DNA from: Alphaproteobacteria bacterium
GTDB taxonomy: Bacteria; Pseudomonadota; Alphaproteobacteria; UBA9219
Length of the DNA: 14,089 nt
Assembly: GCA_028716765.1 (NCBI GenBank)
Contig: JAQUPC010000056.1
Coordinates: 1-14,089, forward strand
Reading direction: 5' to 3'
Shown here: one piece after another, positions 1-6,875 of the stretch
Numbering within the stretch: the first letter of the stretch is position 1
Layout of the letters: each line of letters starts with the position of its first letter
The notes under the pieces: generated by a model
The model's database searches: none
What the model was told of the DNA's origin: nothing
Seen by the model: the letters and a program-made list of their open reading frames with translations, nothing else
Position numbers and translations under genes: made by a program

Positions 1-1
1 T

Positions 2-1057
2 TTTCAAGCATTCCCTCAGGATTGGTTCACATCCGATTTCGACTTCGATCTGCCGCCGGAGCGTATCGCTGCCCAGCCTGCAAGCCCGCGCGACAGCGCA
101 CGGCTATTGCATGTGCGGGGCGACGGCCTCGGCGGCTGTTTCGTGCGCGATCTTCCCGATTTGCTGCGCGAAGGCGATCTTTTGGTCATGAACGACACGA
201 AGGTCATTCCGGCGCGCCTCTTCGGCCTGCGCGGGCAGGGCAAGGTCGAAATTTTTTTGCATAAAAAAAACGGCGTTAAGGAATGGCTTGCCTTCGCACG
301 GCCTTTCAAACGCCTTCGCGTTGGCGATGAAATCACGTTCGCGCCGGGGTTCAGCGCCGTCATTCGGGAGAAACGGCAGGAAGGCGAAGTGCTTGTGCAC
401 TTTTCCTGCGAAGACGGAGAGCTTTTCGCGCTTCTGCAACGTTACGGCCATGTGCCCTTGCCGCCTTATATTAAAAGACCCGAGGGCGACACGGCGGAAG
501 ATCGCGCAAACTATCAAACCGTTTTTGCCGCGCGCGAAGGCGCCATTGCCGCGCCCACGGCGGGGTTGCACTTTACGCCGGAATCGCTGGCGCGGCTCGA
601 TGCGAAAGGCCATGAGCGCGCGGCGGTTACGCTTCACGTCGGCGCGGGCACTTTTTTGCCGGTCAAGGCCGAGCGCGTGTCCGGTCACGTCATGCACGCC
701 GAGTGGGGCGAGATCACGCCGGAGGCCGCCGCGAAGATCAATGCGGCGCGGCGCGAAGGCCGCCGTATCGTGGCGGTCGGCACGACGGCTTTGCGGCTTC
801 TGGAGACGGCGGCGGATGAGGCGGGCATTGTGCAGCCCTTCACAGGCGAAACGTCGATCTTCATCACGCCCGGCTATCGCTTTAAGGCCGTGGACGCGCT
901 GTTAACCAACTTTCACTTGCCGAAATCGACGCTGTTCATGCTGGTGGCTGCGTTTTCCGGGCTGGAGCGCATGCGCGCCGCCTATGCCCACGCCATTGCA
1001 AAAAACTATCGTTTCTATTCATATGGCGACGCAACGTTGTTGGAGAAAGTTTTGTGA
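2..1057 (+). CDS. queA: S-adenosylmethionine:tRNA ribosyltransferase-isomerase QueA, start beyond left edge
   Basis: QueA transfers and isomerises the ribosyl part of S-adenosylmethionine onto preQ1-modified tRNA, giving epoxyqueuosine, the next-to-last step of queuosine synthesis in the cytosol. The frame is open from base 2 and reads [13 protein letters not shown] from about visible residue 11, the conserved QueA N-terminus. Further family signatures follow: [72 protein letters not shown] and the C-terminal YRFYSYGDA. There is no ATG, GTG or TTG in frame before SDFDFDL, so the start lies outside the window. The first internal ATG (107) would delete conserved sequence and is rejected. About 351 residues are visible, roughly the full family length, so little is missing. 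The stop overlaps the tgt start by four bases (GTGA), showing translational coupling of the two queuosine genes. Confidence 0.96.
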   Translation, partial: FQAFPQDWFTSDFDFDLPPERIAAQPASPRDSARLLHVRGDGLGGCFVRDLPDLLREGDLLVMNDTKVIPARLFGLRGQGKVEIFLHKKNGVKEWLAFARPFKRLRVGDEITFAPGFSAVIREKRQEGEVLVHFSCEDGELFALLQRYGHVPLPPYIKRPEGDTAEDRANYQTVFAAREGAIAAPTAGLHFTPESLARLDAKGHERAAVTLHVGAGTFLPVKAERVSGHVMHAEWGEITPEAAAKINAARREGRRIVAVGTTALRLLETAADEAGIVQPFTGETSIFITPGYRFKAVDALLTNFHLPKSTLFMLVAAFSGLERMRAAYAHAIAKNYRFYSYGDATLLEKVL

Positions 1058-2202
1058 CATCCTTCGCTTTCAACATCCTCGCCTCAGATGGCTTTGCCCG
1101 GCGTGGGCAGGTGACGACGGCGCACGGCACGTTCGAAACGCCCGCGTTTATGGCGACTGCCACGGCCGCCACGGTCAAGGCGATGCCGCCGGAGGCCGTG
1201 CGAGCCACGGGGGCCGAGCTGGCGATCTGCAACACGTATCATCTCATGCTGCGCCCCGGTTCCGAACGCGTGGCCGAACTTGGCGGGCTGCATAAGTTCA
1301 TGAACTGGCCGGGGCCGATTGTGACGGATTCCGGCGGTTTTCAGGTGATGTCTCTGGCCGCATTGCGCAAGATGACCGAGAACGGCGTCACGTTCCGCTC
1401 GCATATCGACGGCACGGCCTACGAGTTGACGCCCGAGCGCTCGATGCAGATTCAGCACGATCTCGACAGCGACATCGCCATGTGCCTCGACGAATGCACG
1501 CCGCATCCGGCCACGCATGACGAAGCCGCGTCTTCCATGCGCCTTTCCATGCGATGGGCCGGACGTTGCAAGGCGGCTTTTCAGAAACGCGACGGTTACG
1601 CGCTGTTCGGTATCGTCCAGGGCAGCGTGTACGAAGACCTGCGGCGTGAGTCCATAAACGCGCTCGTGCGCGTCGGCTTTGACGGCTACGGCATCGGCGG
1701 TCTTGCGGTGGGCGAAGGGCAGGAAGCGATGTTCAAAATGCTCGACGTGACCGTACCGCTTCTGCCAAAAGACAAGCCGAATTATCTGATGGGCGTCGGC
1801 AACCCCGACGACATCGTGGGGTCGGTGTTGCGCGGCGTCGATATGTTCGATTGCGTCATTCCGACACGCTCCGGGCGCACTGGCAAAGGCTTCACGCCGC
1901 GCGGCACGCTCAACATCCGCAACGCCCGGCATGCCCGCGACCCGCGTCCTTTGGATGAAGGATGCGATTGTCCGGCCTGTGCGCATTACAGCCGCGCCTA
2001 TCTGCACCATTTGTTCCGCGCCGAGGAAATGCTCGGGCCGATGCTGTTGACGGGGCACAATGTCCACTATTTCCAAAGGCTCATGAGAGGCCTGCGCGAG
2101 GCCATCGAGGGGAAACGGCTTGCGGCTTTTGCAGCAAATTTCGCCGAAAAACAGGCTTTGGGCGACATTCCGCCGGTTTTTTCCGGCGGCGAGGCGTGCT
2201 AG
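1054..2202 (+). CDS. tgt: tRNA-guanine transglycosylase (queuine tRNA-ribosyltransferase)
   Basis: Tgt exchanges guanine 34 of GUN-anticodon tRNAs (Tyr, His, Asn, Asp) for preQ1, the step before QueA. The 382-residue protein has usual family length. Visible landmarks are [10 protein letters not shown] (60-69), TDSGGFQ with the active-site Asp92, SHIDG (116-120), FGIVQG (185-190), [11 protein letters not shown] (211-221) and [12 protein letters not shown] with the predicted nucleophile Asp266. A structural zinc site is complete: Cys304, Cys306, Cys309 and His335, in the expected C-x-C-x2-C-x25-H spacing. The start is a GTG overlapping the queA stop (GTGA), so it is probably translated by coupling rather than from its own strong ribosome binding site. 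The motif reads QVMSL rather than the QVFSL of many Tgt proteins, a conservative change. Identity is very secure. Confidence 0.97.
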   Translation: MTSFAFNILASDGFARRGQVTTAHGTFETPAFMATATAATVKAMPPEAVRATGAELAICNTYHLMLRPGSERVAELGGLHKFMNWPGPIVTDSGGFQVMSLAALRKMTENGVTFRSHIDGTAYELTPERSMQIQHDLDSDIAMCLDECTPHPATHDEAASSMRLSMRWAGRCKAAFQKRDGYALFGIVQGSVYEDLRRESINALVRVGFDGYGIGGLAVGEGQEAMFKMLDVTVPLLPKDKPNYLMGVGNPDDIVGSVLRGVDMFDCVIPTRSGRTGKGFTPRGTLNIRNARHARDPRPLDEGCDCPACAHYSRAYLHHLFRAEEMLGPMLLTGHNVHYFQRLMRGLREAIEGKRLAAFAANFAEKQALGDIPPVFSGGEAC

Positions 2203-2211
2203 GATAACGTG

Positions 2212-2745
2212 ATGAAACGTTTTTTGATCCTGTTCCTGTTGCTTCTTTCCGGCGCCGCCTTTGCCGCCGACGCGTCCGCCGAAGCATCAGCGAAGGGGGA
2301 GGCCGAGACGGGCGAGGAGGCCAAGGGATTGTCCGGCTTGCCGTTGCCGCGCTTCGCCTCGTTGCGCAGCGGCGAGTCCAATCTGCGCACGGGGCCGGGC
2401 ACGCGCTATCCCATCGAATGGGTGCTCGTGCATAAAGGCATGCCTTTGGAGATTACGGCGGAGTTCGATGTTTGGCGGCGCGTGCGCGATTGGGAAGGCA
2501 CGGAAGGCTGGTTGCATAAAAGTTCGCTCACCGGCAAACGCGGCGCCGTCGTCACGGGCGCGGAGCGCGAGTTGAGGGAGCACGAAAAAGCGTCCGCCCC
2601 CGTCATGGCGCACCTCGAGTCCGGTGCTGTGGGGCAACTTCTTTCGTGCGCGCCTGCGTGGTGCCGGGTCAGGTTCGGCGATATCAAGGGCTATTTGCGC
2701 AAAGCCGAGTTCTGGGGCGCGTATGCGAATGAGACGTTCGATTAA
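2212..2745 (+). CDS. Secreted protein with two bacterial SH3-like domains
   Basis: This 177-residue protein begins with a typical signal peptide (residues 1-19: KRF, then a leucine-rich core, ending AFA before AADAS). An acidic Ala/Glu linker follows, then a first SH3-like domain (about 47-108) with NLRTGPGTRYPIEW, DVWRRVRDWEGTEGWLH and LTGKR. A second, more diverged repeat (about 112-168) ends CRVRFGDIKGYL. This matches the alphaproteobacterial SH3_4 (formerly DUF1058) type; such domains often bind cell wall or protein in the periplasm, but the ligand is unknown. The start is ATG 2212, seven bases after AGGA (2201-2204). A GTG at 2209 is also in frame but is too close to that motif. It lies nine bases after the tgt stop, so it is probably cotranscribed with queA-tgt, with no evident link to tRNA modification. 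Confidence 0.85.
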   Translation: MKRFLILFLLLLSGAAFAADASAEASAKGEAETGEEAKGLSGLPLPRFASLRSGESNLRTGPGTRYPIEWVLVHKGMPLEITAEFDVWRRVRDWEGTEGWLHKSSLTGKRGAVVTGAERELREHEKASAPVMAHLESGAVGQLLSCAPAWCRVRFGDIKGYLRKAEFWGAYANETFD

Positions 2746-2746
2746 T

Positions 2747-2814
2747 CGGGACACGGGACACGGGGTACGGGTACCGAAGTTTTATTAACCCGTTTCCCGT
2801 AACCCGTATCCCTA
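2747..2814. repeat. Inverted repeat built of tandem heptads
   Basis: The gap between the SH3 gene and coaBC is almost filled by a hairpin. The left arm is four heptads in exact 7-base register (CGGGACA, CGGGACA, CGGGGTA, CGGGTAC; 2747-2774). The right arm is four heptads on the opposite strand (AACCCGT, TTCCCGT, AACCCGT, ATCCCTA; 2787-2814). Pairing 2748-2772 with 2788-2812 gives about 20 Watson-Crick pairs of 25 and a 15-base loop. There is no T-run, so it is not a classical intrinsic terminator, though as RNA it could slow or stop transcription or protect the 3' end of the upstream message. Confidence 0.8.
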
Positions 2815-2821
2815 AAACACA

Positions 2822-4066
2822 ATGCACCGGGTGGCTATGACTCACACTCTCCACAATCGCTCCATCCTCCTCATCATCTCCGGAGGGATCGCGGCTTACA
2901 AAAGCCTCGATTTGATCCGCAGGCTGCGCGAGCAGGGCGCGAAGGTGCGTTGCATACTGACGAAAGGCGGGGCGGAGTTCATCACGCCGCTTTCCGTCAC
3001 CGCGCTCTCCGGCGAGCCCGTTTTCACCGATATGTTTTCGCTTACGGACGAGAACAAGATCGGGCACATCAACCTTTCGCGCGAGGCCGATCTTATCGTC
3101 GTCGCGCCTGCTACGGCAAACCTGATGGCGCGCATGGCGCACGGGTTGGCGGACGATTTGGCCAGCACGGTTCTTCTTGCGGTCGACAAACCCGTGCTGA
3201 TCGCGCCCGCGATGAACGTCATGATGTGGCGTCATGCGGCGACGCAGGCGAACGCGGCCACGCTGCGCGCGCGCGGCATAGTTTTTATCGGCCCCGCGCA
3301 AGGCGCGATGGCGTGCAACGAAAAAGGCGAGGGCCGCATGGCCGAAATCGCCGATATTCTTGCGGCTATCGAGGCACATTTTGCCAAGCCCGGTCCGCTC
3401 ACCGGCAAGCGCGCGCTGGTGACGAGCGGCCCGACGTACGAGCCTATCGATCCCGTGCGCTTCATCGGCAACCGTTCGTCCGGCAAGCAAGGGCATGCGC
3501 TTGCGGTTGAACTGGCGCGGCAAGGCGCAGAAACCGTTTTGGTGACGGGGCCGACGGTTCTATCCGAGCCTAAGGGCGTGAAAACCGTTCATGTAAACAC
3601 GGCGCGCGAAATGCTGGCGGCGAGCGAGGCGGAAGGCCCGTTCGACATCGCGGTGTGCGCGGCGGCTGTGGCGGACTGGCGGCCCGTCGAGGAAGCGCCG
3701 GAAAAATTGAAGAAAGGCGCGGCCAAGCCCGTGGTTCATCTCGCCGAAAACCCTGATATTCTGGCGGCGCTGTCGCATGCCGGAAAGAACCGTCCGCGCC
3801 TCGTCATCGGCTTTGCCGCCGAGACCGGCGACGCGGTGAAGCACGCCAGGGCGAAGTTCGAGCGCAAGGGCTGCGACTGGATTGTGGCCAACGAAGTCGG
3901 CAACGGCAAGGCCTTCGGCAAGGACGACAACGAGGTCACGCTGCTGCGCCTCGACGCGCGCGGCAGCATCAAGGCCGATCACTGGCCGCTGCAAAGCAAG
4001 GAAAACATCGCAAGGCAGCTGGTGGGGGAAATTGTGGAAGTGCTGGAAAACCTGCATGCGGGCTAA
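2822..4066 (+). CDS. coaBC: Bifunctional phosphopantothenoylcysteine decarboxylase / phosphopantothenate--cysteine ligase
   Basis: CoaBC joins 4'-phosphopantothenate to cysteine with CTP and then decarboxylates the product to phosphopantetheine, on the route to coenzyme A. The N-terminal flavoprotein decarboxylase domain (about 14-185) shows SGGIAAYKSLDLIRRL, the active-site His in GHINLS (His82), the PAMN motif (Asn132) and the lid Cys in GAMACNEKGEGRM (Cys165). The C-terminal ligase domain (about 195-405) shows TSGPTYEPIDPVRFIGNRSSGKQG with Asn217, the substrate loop APEKLKKG (Lys295/297/298) and VIGFAAETGD. At 414 residues it is of normal length. The start is uncertain: ATG 2822 and ATG 2837 (giving MTHTL) are both in frame and neither has a well-spaced ribosome binding site. 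Homologues usually start 5-10 residues before ILLI, which slightly favours 2837. dut follows after one small gene; the coaBC-dut pairing is common in proteobacteria. Confidence 0.96.
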   Translation: MHRVAMTHTLHNRSILLIISGGIAAYKSLDLIRRLREQGAKVRCILTKGGAEFITPLSVTALSGEPVFTDMFSLTDENKIGHINLSREADLIVVAPATANLMARMAHGLADDLASTVLLAVDKPVLIAPAMNVMMWRHAATQANAATLRARGIVFIGPAQGAMACNEKGEGRMAEIADILAAIEAHFAKPGPLTGKRALVTSGPTYEPIDPVRFIGNRSSGKQGHALAVELARQGAETVLVTGPTVLSEPKGVKTVHVNTAREMLAASEAEGPFDIAVCAAAVADWRPVEEAPEKLKKGAAKPVVHLAENPDILAALSHAGKNRPRLVIGFAAETGDAVKHARAKFERKGCDWIVANEVGNGKAFGKDDNEVTLLRLDARGSIKADHWPLQSKENIARQLVGEIVEVLENLHAG

Positions 4067-4625
4067 ATTGAATTTTCTCATCGTTCACGGCGCGTATGGC
4101 GATCCGGGGGAAAACTGGATTCTGTGGCTGAAAAGAAATTTGCGGCAAGAGGGCCAAGAAGTTTTGACGCCCGTTTTCCCCACGCCTGAAGGACAAAATT
4201 GGGACGGTTGGCACCGCATCGCGGAAATGGCGCTGTTGGACCGCGATCCCGCCAATACGGTTTTGATCGGTCACAGCATAGGCGCGACTTTTGTTTTGCG
4301 TTTGGCCGGGATGACGTCCGCGCCCTACAAAGCCGTCTTTGCCATATGCCCGTTTATGCGCGATTTGGGACTGCCGGACTTCGATGCCATCAACGCCACG
4401 TTTCTGCATCATGATTTCAAGTGGGACAAAATACGGAGCGGAGCGCACAGCATTTTCTGTTTTGCCGGTGCCGACGATCCCTATGTGCCTTTGACGCTTG
4501 CTCACGAGGCGGCCGAGGCGGTTGGAACGGGGCTTATCGTCGTCGAAGAAGGCGGGCATTTGAATGCCAAGACCGGCTTTACCGAATTTCCGTTACTGCT
4601 GGAAAAGATACGGGAACTGGAATAG
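4056..4625 (+). CDS. RBBP9/YdeN-like serine alpha/beta hydrolase
   Basis: This 189-residue protein has the compact alpha/beta hydrolase layout of the RBBP9/YdeN family. It opens with LNFLIVHGAYGDPGENW (oxyanion strand, about 5-21). It has the nucleophile elbow GHSIG with Ser74, the acid loop FAGADDPYVP (probably Asp141) and the catalytic His in EGGHLN (His168), so the triad appears complete. The substrate is unknown; members of the family are serine hydrolases with few defined natural substrates. The ATG at 4056 overlaps the end of coaBC by 11 bases, with GGAAAA (4045-4050) as a plausible ribosome binding site, so translation is likely coupled to coaBC. The frame is open further upstream inside coaBC, but that part reads as shadow sequence. 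It is probably cytosolic: there is no signal peptide. The palindromic element at 4636 begins 10 bases after the stop. Confidence 0.87.
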   Translation: MRAKLNFLIVHGAYGDPGENWILWLKRNLRQEGQEVLTPVFPTPEGQNWDGWHRIAEMALLDRDPANTVLIGHSIGATFVLRLAGMTSAPYKAVFAICPFMRDLGLPDFDAINATFLHHDFKWDKIRSGAHSIFCFAGADDPYVPLTLAHEAAEAVGTGLIVVEEGGHLNAKTGFTEFPLLLEKIRELE

Positions 4626-4635
4626 GAATGATAAT

Positions 4636-4769
4636 CCCTCTCCCCTTGCGGGAGAGGAAGCAAAAACTTGGCGTTACGAAGTAACGCCTTAGTTTTTGCA
4701 GGTGAGGGGGTTTCTTTTGACCCCTCCCCGAAATCGCTTCGCAATTTCGAGCCTCCCGCAAGGGGAGGG
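4636..4769. repeat. Modular palindromic intergenic element with terminal inverted repeats
   Basis: The gap between the hydrolase gene and dut holds a compact chain of hairpins bounded by inverted ends. CTCCCCTTGCGGGAG at 4640-4654 is the exact reverse complement of 4753-4767. Inside, in order: an 8-bp perfect stem 4637-4644/4650-4657 with a 5-base loop; a long stem 4660-4677/4681-4699 (9+8 bp around a small internal loop, GAA apex); GAGGGG/CCCCTC at 4704-4709/4721-4726; a stem 4729-4737/4741-4749 with a TTC apex; and CCTCCC/GGGAGG at 4752-4757/4763-4768. This is the look of a small non-autonomous (MITE- or REP-like) intergenic repeat. From memory, related CCCTCTCCC...GGTGAGGGG elements are scattered through many proteobacterial genomes. 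No clear target duplication is visible. Confidence 0.75.
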
Positions 4770-4796
4770 TGCTTAATGTAGAACTGAGAAGGAATC

Positions 4797-5249
4797 ATGA
4801 CCCAAATCGCCGTACCAATCACCATTCTCACTCATGCCAAAGGGCTCGATTTGCCCGCGTACGCCACGGCGCATGCCGCCGGGATGGATTTGTGCGCCGC
4901 CGTAAGCAACGACGTTGTACTTGCGCCGGGTGCGCGCGCGCTGGTGCCGACGGGAATTGCCATCGCGCTGCCGGAAGGATTCGAGGCGCAGATAAGGCCG
5001 CGCTCCGGCCTTGCGCTCAAGAACGGCCTTACGGTTTTGAATGCGCCGGGCACGATCGACGCCGATTATCGCGGCGAAGTCGGCGTGATAATAGCCAATC
5101 TCGGTAGCGAGCCGTTTACGATCACGCGCGGCATGCGCATCGCGCAGATGGTCGTGGCTTCCTACGCGCGCGTTGCATGGCAGGCCGTCGAGAGATTGCC
5201 CGAAACCGAACGCGGCAGCGGCGGTTTCGGTTCGACGGGAGTCAGATGA
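4797..5249 (+). CDS. dut: Deoxyuridine 5'-triphosphate nucleotidohydrolase (dUTPase)
   Basis: Dut hydrolyses dUTP to dUMP and pyrophosphate, keeping uracil out of DNA and supplying the thymidylate precursor. The 150-residue protein carries all five motifs of the trimeric family: [11 protein letters not shown] (26-35); [11 protein letters not shown] (67-75); [14 protein letters not shown] (85-95), with the catalytic Asp; IV, RIAQMVV (114-120); and [11 protein letters not shown] (139-148), the mobile C-terminal arm. The ATG at 4797 follows GAGAAGGA (4786-4793), a good though slightly close ribosome binding site. The upstream repeat element separates it from the hydrolase gene, so it could be read from coaBC or have its own promoter; I see no convincing promoter boxes. 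Its last codon and stop lie in the first heptad of the inverted repeat shared with the converging plsC-like gene. Confidence 0.96.
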   Translation: MTQIAVPITILTHAKGLDLPAYATAHAAGMDLCAAVSNDVVLAPGARALVPTGIAIALPEGFEAQIRPRSGLALKNGLTVLNAPGTIDADYRGEVGVIIANLGSEPFTITRGMRIAQMVVASYARVAWQAVERLPETERGSGGFGSTGVR

Positions 5250-5322
5250 CAGAAGGCAGGAATCAGGGATCAGGGATCAGAAAAAAATTTCTGATACCTG
5301 TCCCCTGTCATCTGTTCACTGA
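5243..5322. repeat. Heptad-built inverted repeat across two converging stop codons, probable bidirectional terminator
   Basis: The left arm is six heptads each starting CAG (5243-5284), three of them close to CAGGGAT. The right arm is five heptads of the form NNNCTGN (5288-5322). The apex is perfect: CAGAAA (5278-5283), four A, TTTCTG (5288-5293). Pairing continues in register from 5257 to 5314 with about 21 of 27 positions paired, counting one wobble. The left arm contains the dut stop (5247-5249) and the right arm the stop of the converging acyltransferase gene (5308-5310). A hairpin placed between convergent genes, with A/T-rich sequence at its tip, could end transcription both ways, but there is no T-run after the stem in either direction. 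Confidence 0.75.
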
Positions 5323-6036
5323 TTTTGCCAGCCTGTCACACGCCGCTTCAAGTTTGCTTTCCAGTTCGCGCATCATCGCCGCGCGGGGAAGACCGGGAGG
5401 AATGGGCGGCAGGAACTCGATAGTAACAAGGCCGGGCTTCTTCATGAAACCGTGCCGCGGCCAGAACAGGCCCGAGTTGAGCGCCATCGGCACGATAGGA
5501 AGCTGTAATTCCCTGTACAACGCCGCCACACCGGGTTTGTAGGGCTTTTTAACGCCGGGCGCGACGCGCGTTCCTTGCGGAAAGATCACGATCTTGCGGC
5601 CGTCGGCCTTGGCCTTTCGCGCGGCATTCATCATGCGCAGGAGCGAGGCGGCCTTGCCGCTGCGGTCGACCGGGATCATCCCGCACCGCCACGCATACCA
5701 GCCCCAAACCGGAAGGCGCACCAGTTCTTTTTTCAGAACGATGGCCGGATCGAAAAACAGGACGTTGAGCCGCAAGGTCTCCCATGCCGATTGATGCTTG
5801 GCGGCGATGATGCAGGCGCCTTCGGGCACGTTCTCCCACCCGATCGTCCGGCTTTGCAATCCTATGATGTTCCGTTCCATCCAGCCGACGAAGCTTTGCC
5901 AGCCGCGCACCCACGCGAAAAACCATTTTCGCGGCAGCAGCAAAATCCAGAGGAACGCCGCCGTGGGGACCGAGACCCAAAAGAAATACAGCGCGTTGAA
6001 TGCCAGCGAGCGGAGAAAAAGACTGATGCGATTCAT
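5308..6036 (-). CDS. PlsC-type lysophospholipid (1-acylglycerol-3-phosphate) acyltransferase
   Basis: This 242-residue membrane enzyme probably transfers an acyl chain to a lysophospholipid such as lysophosphatidate. A hydrophobic N-terminus (about 8-36) anchors it to the inner membrane. Block I reads AAKHQSAWET with His81, so the usual HX4D is HX4E (Glu86). Block II is near IPVDR (121-125), and block III is FPQGTR (152-157) where FPEGTR is typical. I recall both variants from alphaproteobacterial and rickettsial homologues, so this is likely a functional subfamily and not decay. The ATG at 6036 overlaps the stop of the upstream ydcF-like gene (ATGA), so the two are coupled; a TTG at 6054 is a weaker alternative. 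It converges on dut, and its stop codon lies in the heptad inverted repeat. It could instead be a different glycerolipid acyltransferase. Confidence 0.88.
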   Translation of the reverse strand: MNRISLFLRSLAFNALYFFWVSVPTAAFLWILLLPRKWFFAWVRGWQSFVGWMERNIIGLQSRTIGWENVPEGACIIAAKHQSAWETLRLNVLFFDPAIVLKKELVRLPVWGWYAWRCGMIPVDRSGKAASLLRMMNAARKAKADGRKIVIFPQGTRVAPGVKKPYKPGVAALYRELQLPIVPMALNSGLFWPRHGFMKKPGLVTIEFLPPIPPGLPRAAMMRELESKLEAACDRLAKSVNR

Positions 6037-6650
6037 TCCTGCGATTCCACCCAATCGCGTCCGGCGGCAAACAGATATTTATTATATTCCATGATAAGCA
6101 GGCTCGCCGTGCCGGGGTGCAGCCACCACGCGTCCAACTTGACGCTTTCCGGTGCGACGGGATGCGTAATGATGAGAACGTCCGGCAACATCTTGCCGAA
6201 CACCAGCAAGCTGCGCGGCATGTGGTAATGCGCCGTGACAAGGCGCAGCGAATGAAAGCCCTCGGTTTTCATCCATGCGTAGGTTTCTTCGGCGTTGCCG
6301 ACGGTATTGTCGGCGGCATGGCCCAGAATGATGCAGCAGTCGCGCAGGTCTTTCGCGACAGGGTGCTTCGCCAGAATATGATCGAGCGTCAGGTTCGCCG
6401 GGACGCCCGAAATCAGAAGCTTGCGGCCTTTGCCCGCCGCCAAAAGCTCAAGCCCGGTCGTGAGCCTTTCGCTGCCGCCTGTGAGCACCACAATGGCTTC
6501 AGTGGCGGGCAGGGAGGCGTCGATGACGGGTTCGCCGAAGGCGCGTATTTGGGCGGTGAAATGGAACAATCCGGACAGCCATACCGCCGCCACGCCTGCA
6601 AGCAGGAGGAGGAGTGAGGCCCGGTAAAAGCTGGAGCAGGTAATGGGCAT
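6033..6650 (-). CDS. YdcF/ElyC-family (DUF218) membrane-anchored protein
   Basis: The 205-residue product has one N-terminal membrane segment (about 11-30, LLLLLAGVAAVWLSGLF) followed by a DUF218 domain. This shows EAIVVLTGGSERLTTGLELL (51-70), LLISGV (78-83), LGHAADNTVGNAEET (109-123) and LVTAHYHMPRS (138-148), the expected strand and loop signatures. The family includes E. coli ElyC and SanA, which affect envelope integrity, and YdcF, reported to bind S-adenosylmethionine; the reaction is not settled. The start is uncertain. ATG 6650 places the membrane segment as in homologues but lacks a ribosome binding site. ATG 6782 has AAGG in front and would add 44 residues rich in Arg that look unlike the family. 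The stop overlaps the acyltransferase start (ATGA), so the two form a translationally coupled pair, probably both acting at the inner membrane. Confidence 0.85.
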   Translation of the reverse strand: MPITCSSFYRASLLLLLAGVAAVWLSGLFHFTAQIRAFGEPVIDASLPATEAIVVLTGGSERLTTGLELLAAGKGRKLLISGVPANLTLDHILAKHPVAKDLRDCCIILGHAADNTVGNAEETYAWMKTEGFHSLRLVTAHYHMPRSLLVFGKMLPDVLIITHPVAPESVKLDAWWLHPGTASLLIMEYNKYLFAAGRDWVESQE

Positions 6651-6787
6651 AGAGAGGATGTTCGTTAACAAGAAGGAGAATGCTGGGTGGATTTTAGACC
6701 GTCTGCCGTTCCGGCGAAAGCTCAAATCTAAGATTGGGCGGGCGGTTGCGGGCCTGAGATGTGAAAGTAATTTTCTCAGCATTAACC

Positions 6788-6817
6788 TTGAGTTTTGACC
6801 GCTAAAGAGGTCATACT
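6788..6817 (+). promoter_or_regulatory. Candidate sigma70-type promoter with operator-like dyad
   Basis: TTGAGT (6788-6793) and CATACT (6812-6817) are separated by 18 bases, a fair sigma70 match placing the transcript start near 6824, about 50 bases before the 397-aa gene. Inside lies a perfect inverted repeat, TGACC-N8-GGTCA (6796-6800 and 6809-6813), overlapping the spacer and the -10 box, where a repressor could block polymerase. This is inference from sequence only. The region also lies upstream of the leftward ydcF-like gene, so the dyad could serve both directions. Confidence 0.35.
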
Positions 6818-6864
6818 GCGTTGTATTTCAGAAAAATGGTTCTGATAAGGCGAAGAAATATTTC

Positions 6865-6870
6865 AGGAGA
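6865..6870 (+). promoter_or_regulatory. Strong ribosome binding site fixing a TTG start
   Basis: AGGAGA lies five bases before the TTG at 6876. There is no ATG or GTG in that frame at a comparable position, so this site decides the start of the 397-aa gene. Confidence 0.7.
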
Positions 6871-6875
6871 GATTT

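Noticed and set aside
107..1057. ATG 107 as the queA start
   Set aside because: It would remove the conserved [13 protein letters not shown] region; the frame is open to the left edge, so the gene starts outside the window.
1084..2076. 330-aa open frame on the - strand opposite tgt
   Set aside because: It is fully antisense to an unmistakable tgt and reads as His/Arg-rich shadow sequence typical of GC-rich DNA.
2747..2814. Reading the heptad arrays as a CRISPR array
   Set aside because: Units are seven bases with no spacers, and the second half is inverted.
2684..3523. 279-aa open frame on the - strand opposite coaBC
   Set aside because: Arg-rich, no domain, antisense to a complete coaBC, and crosses the heptad hairpin.
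6651..6782. N-terminal extension of the ydcF-like gene, or a remnant of an upstream ftsX
   Set aside because: The translated stretch does not look like the family N-terminus or like FtsX; only the AAGG before ATG 6782 supports it, so it is given as an alternative start only.
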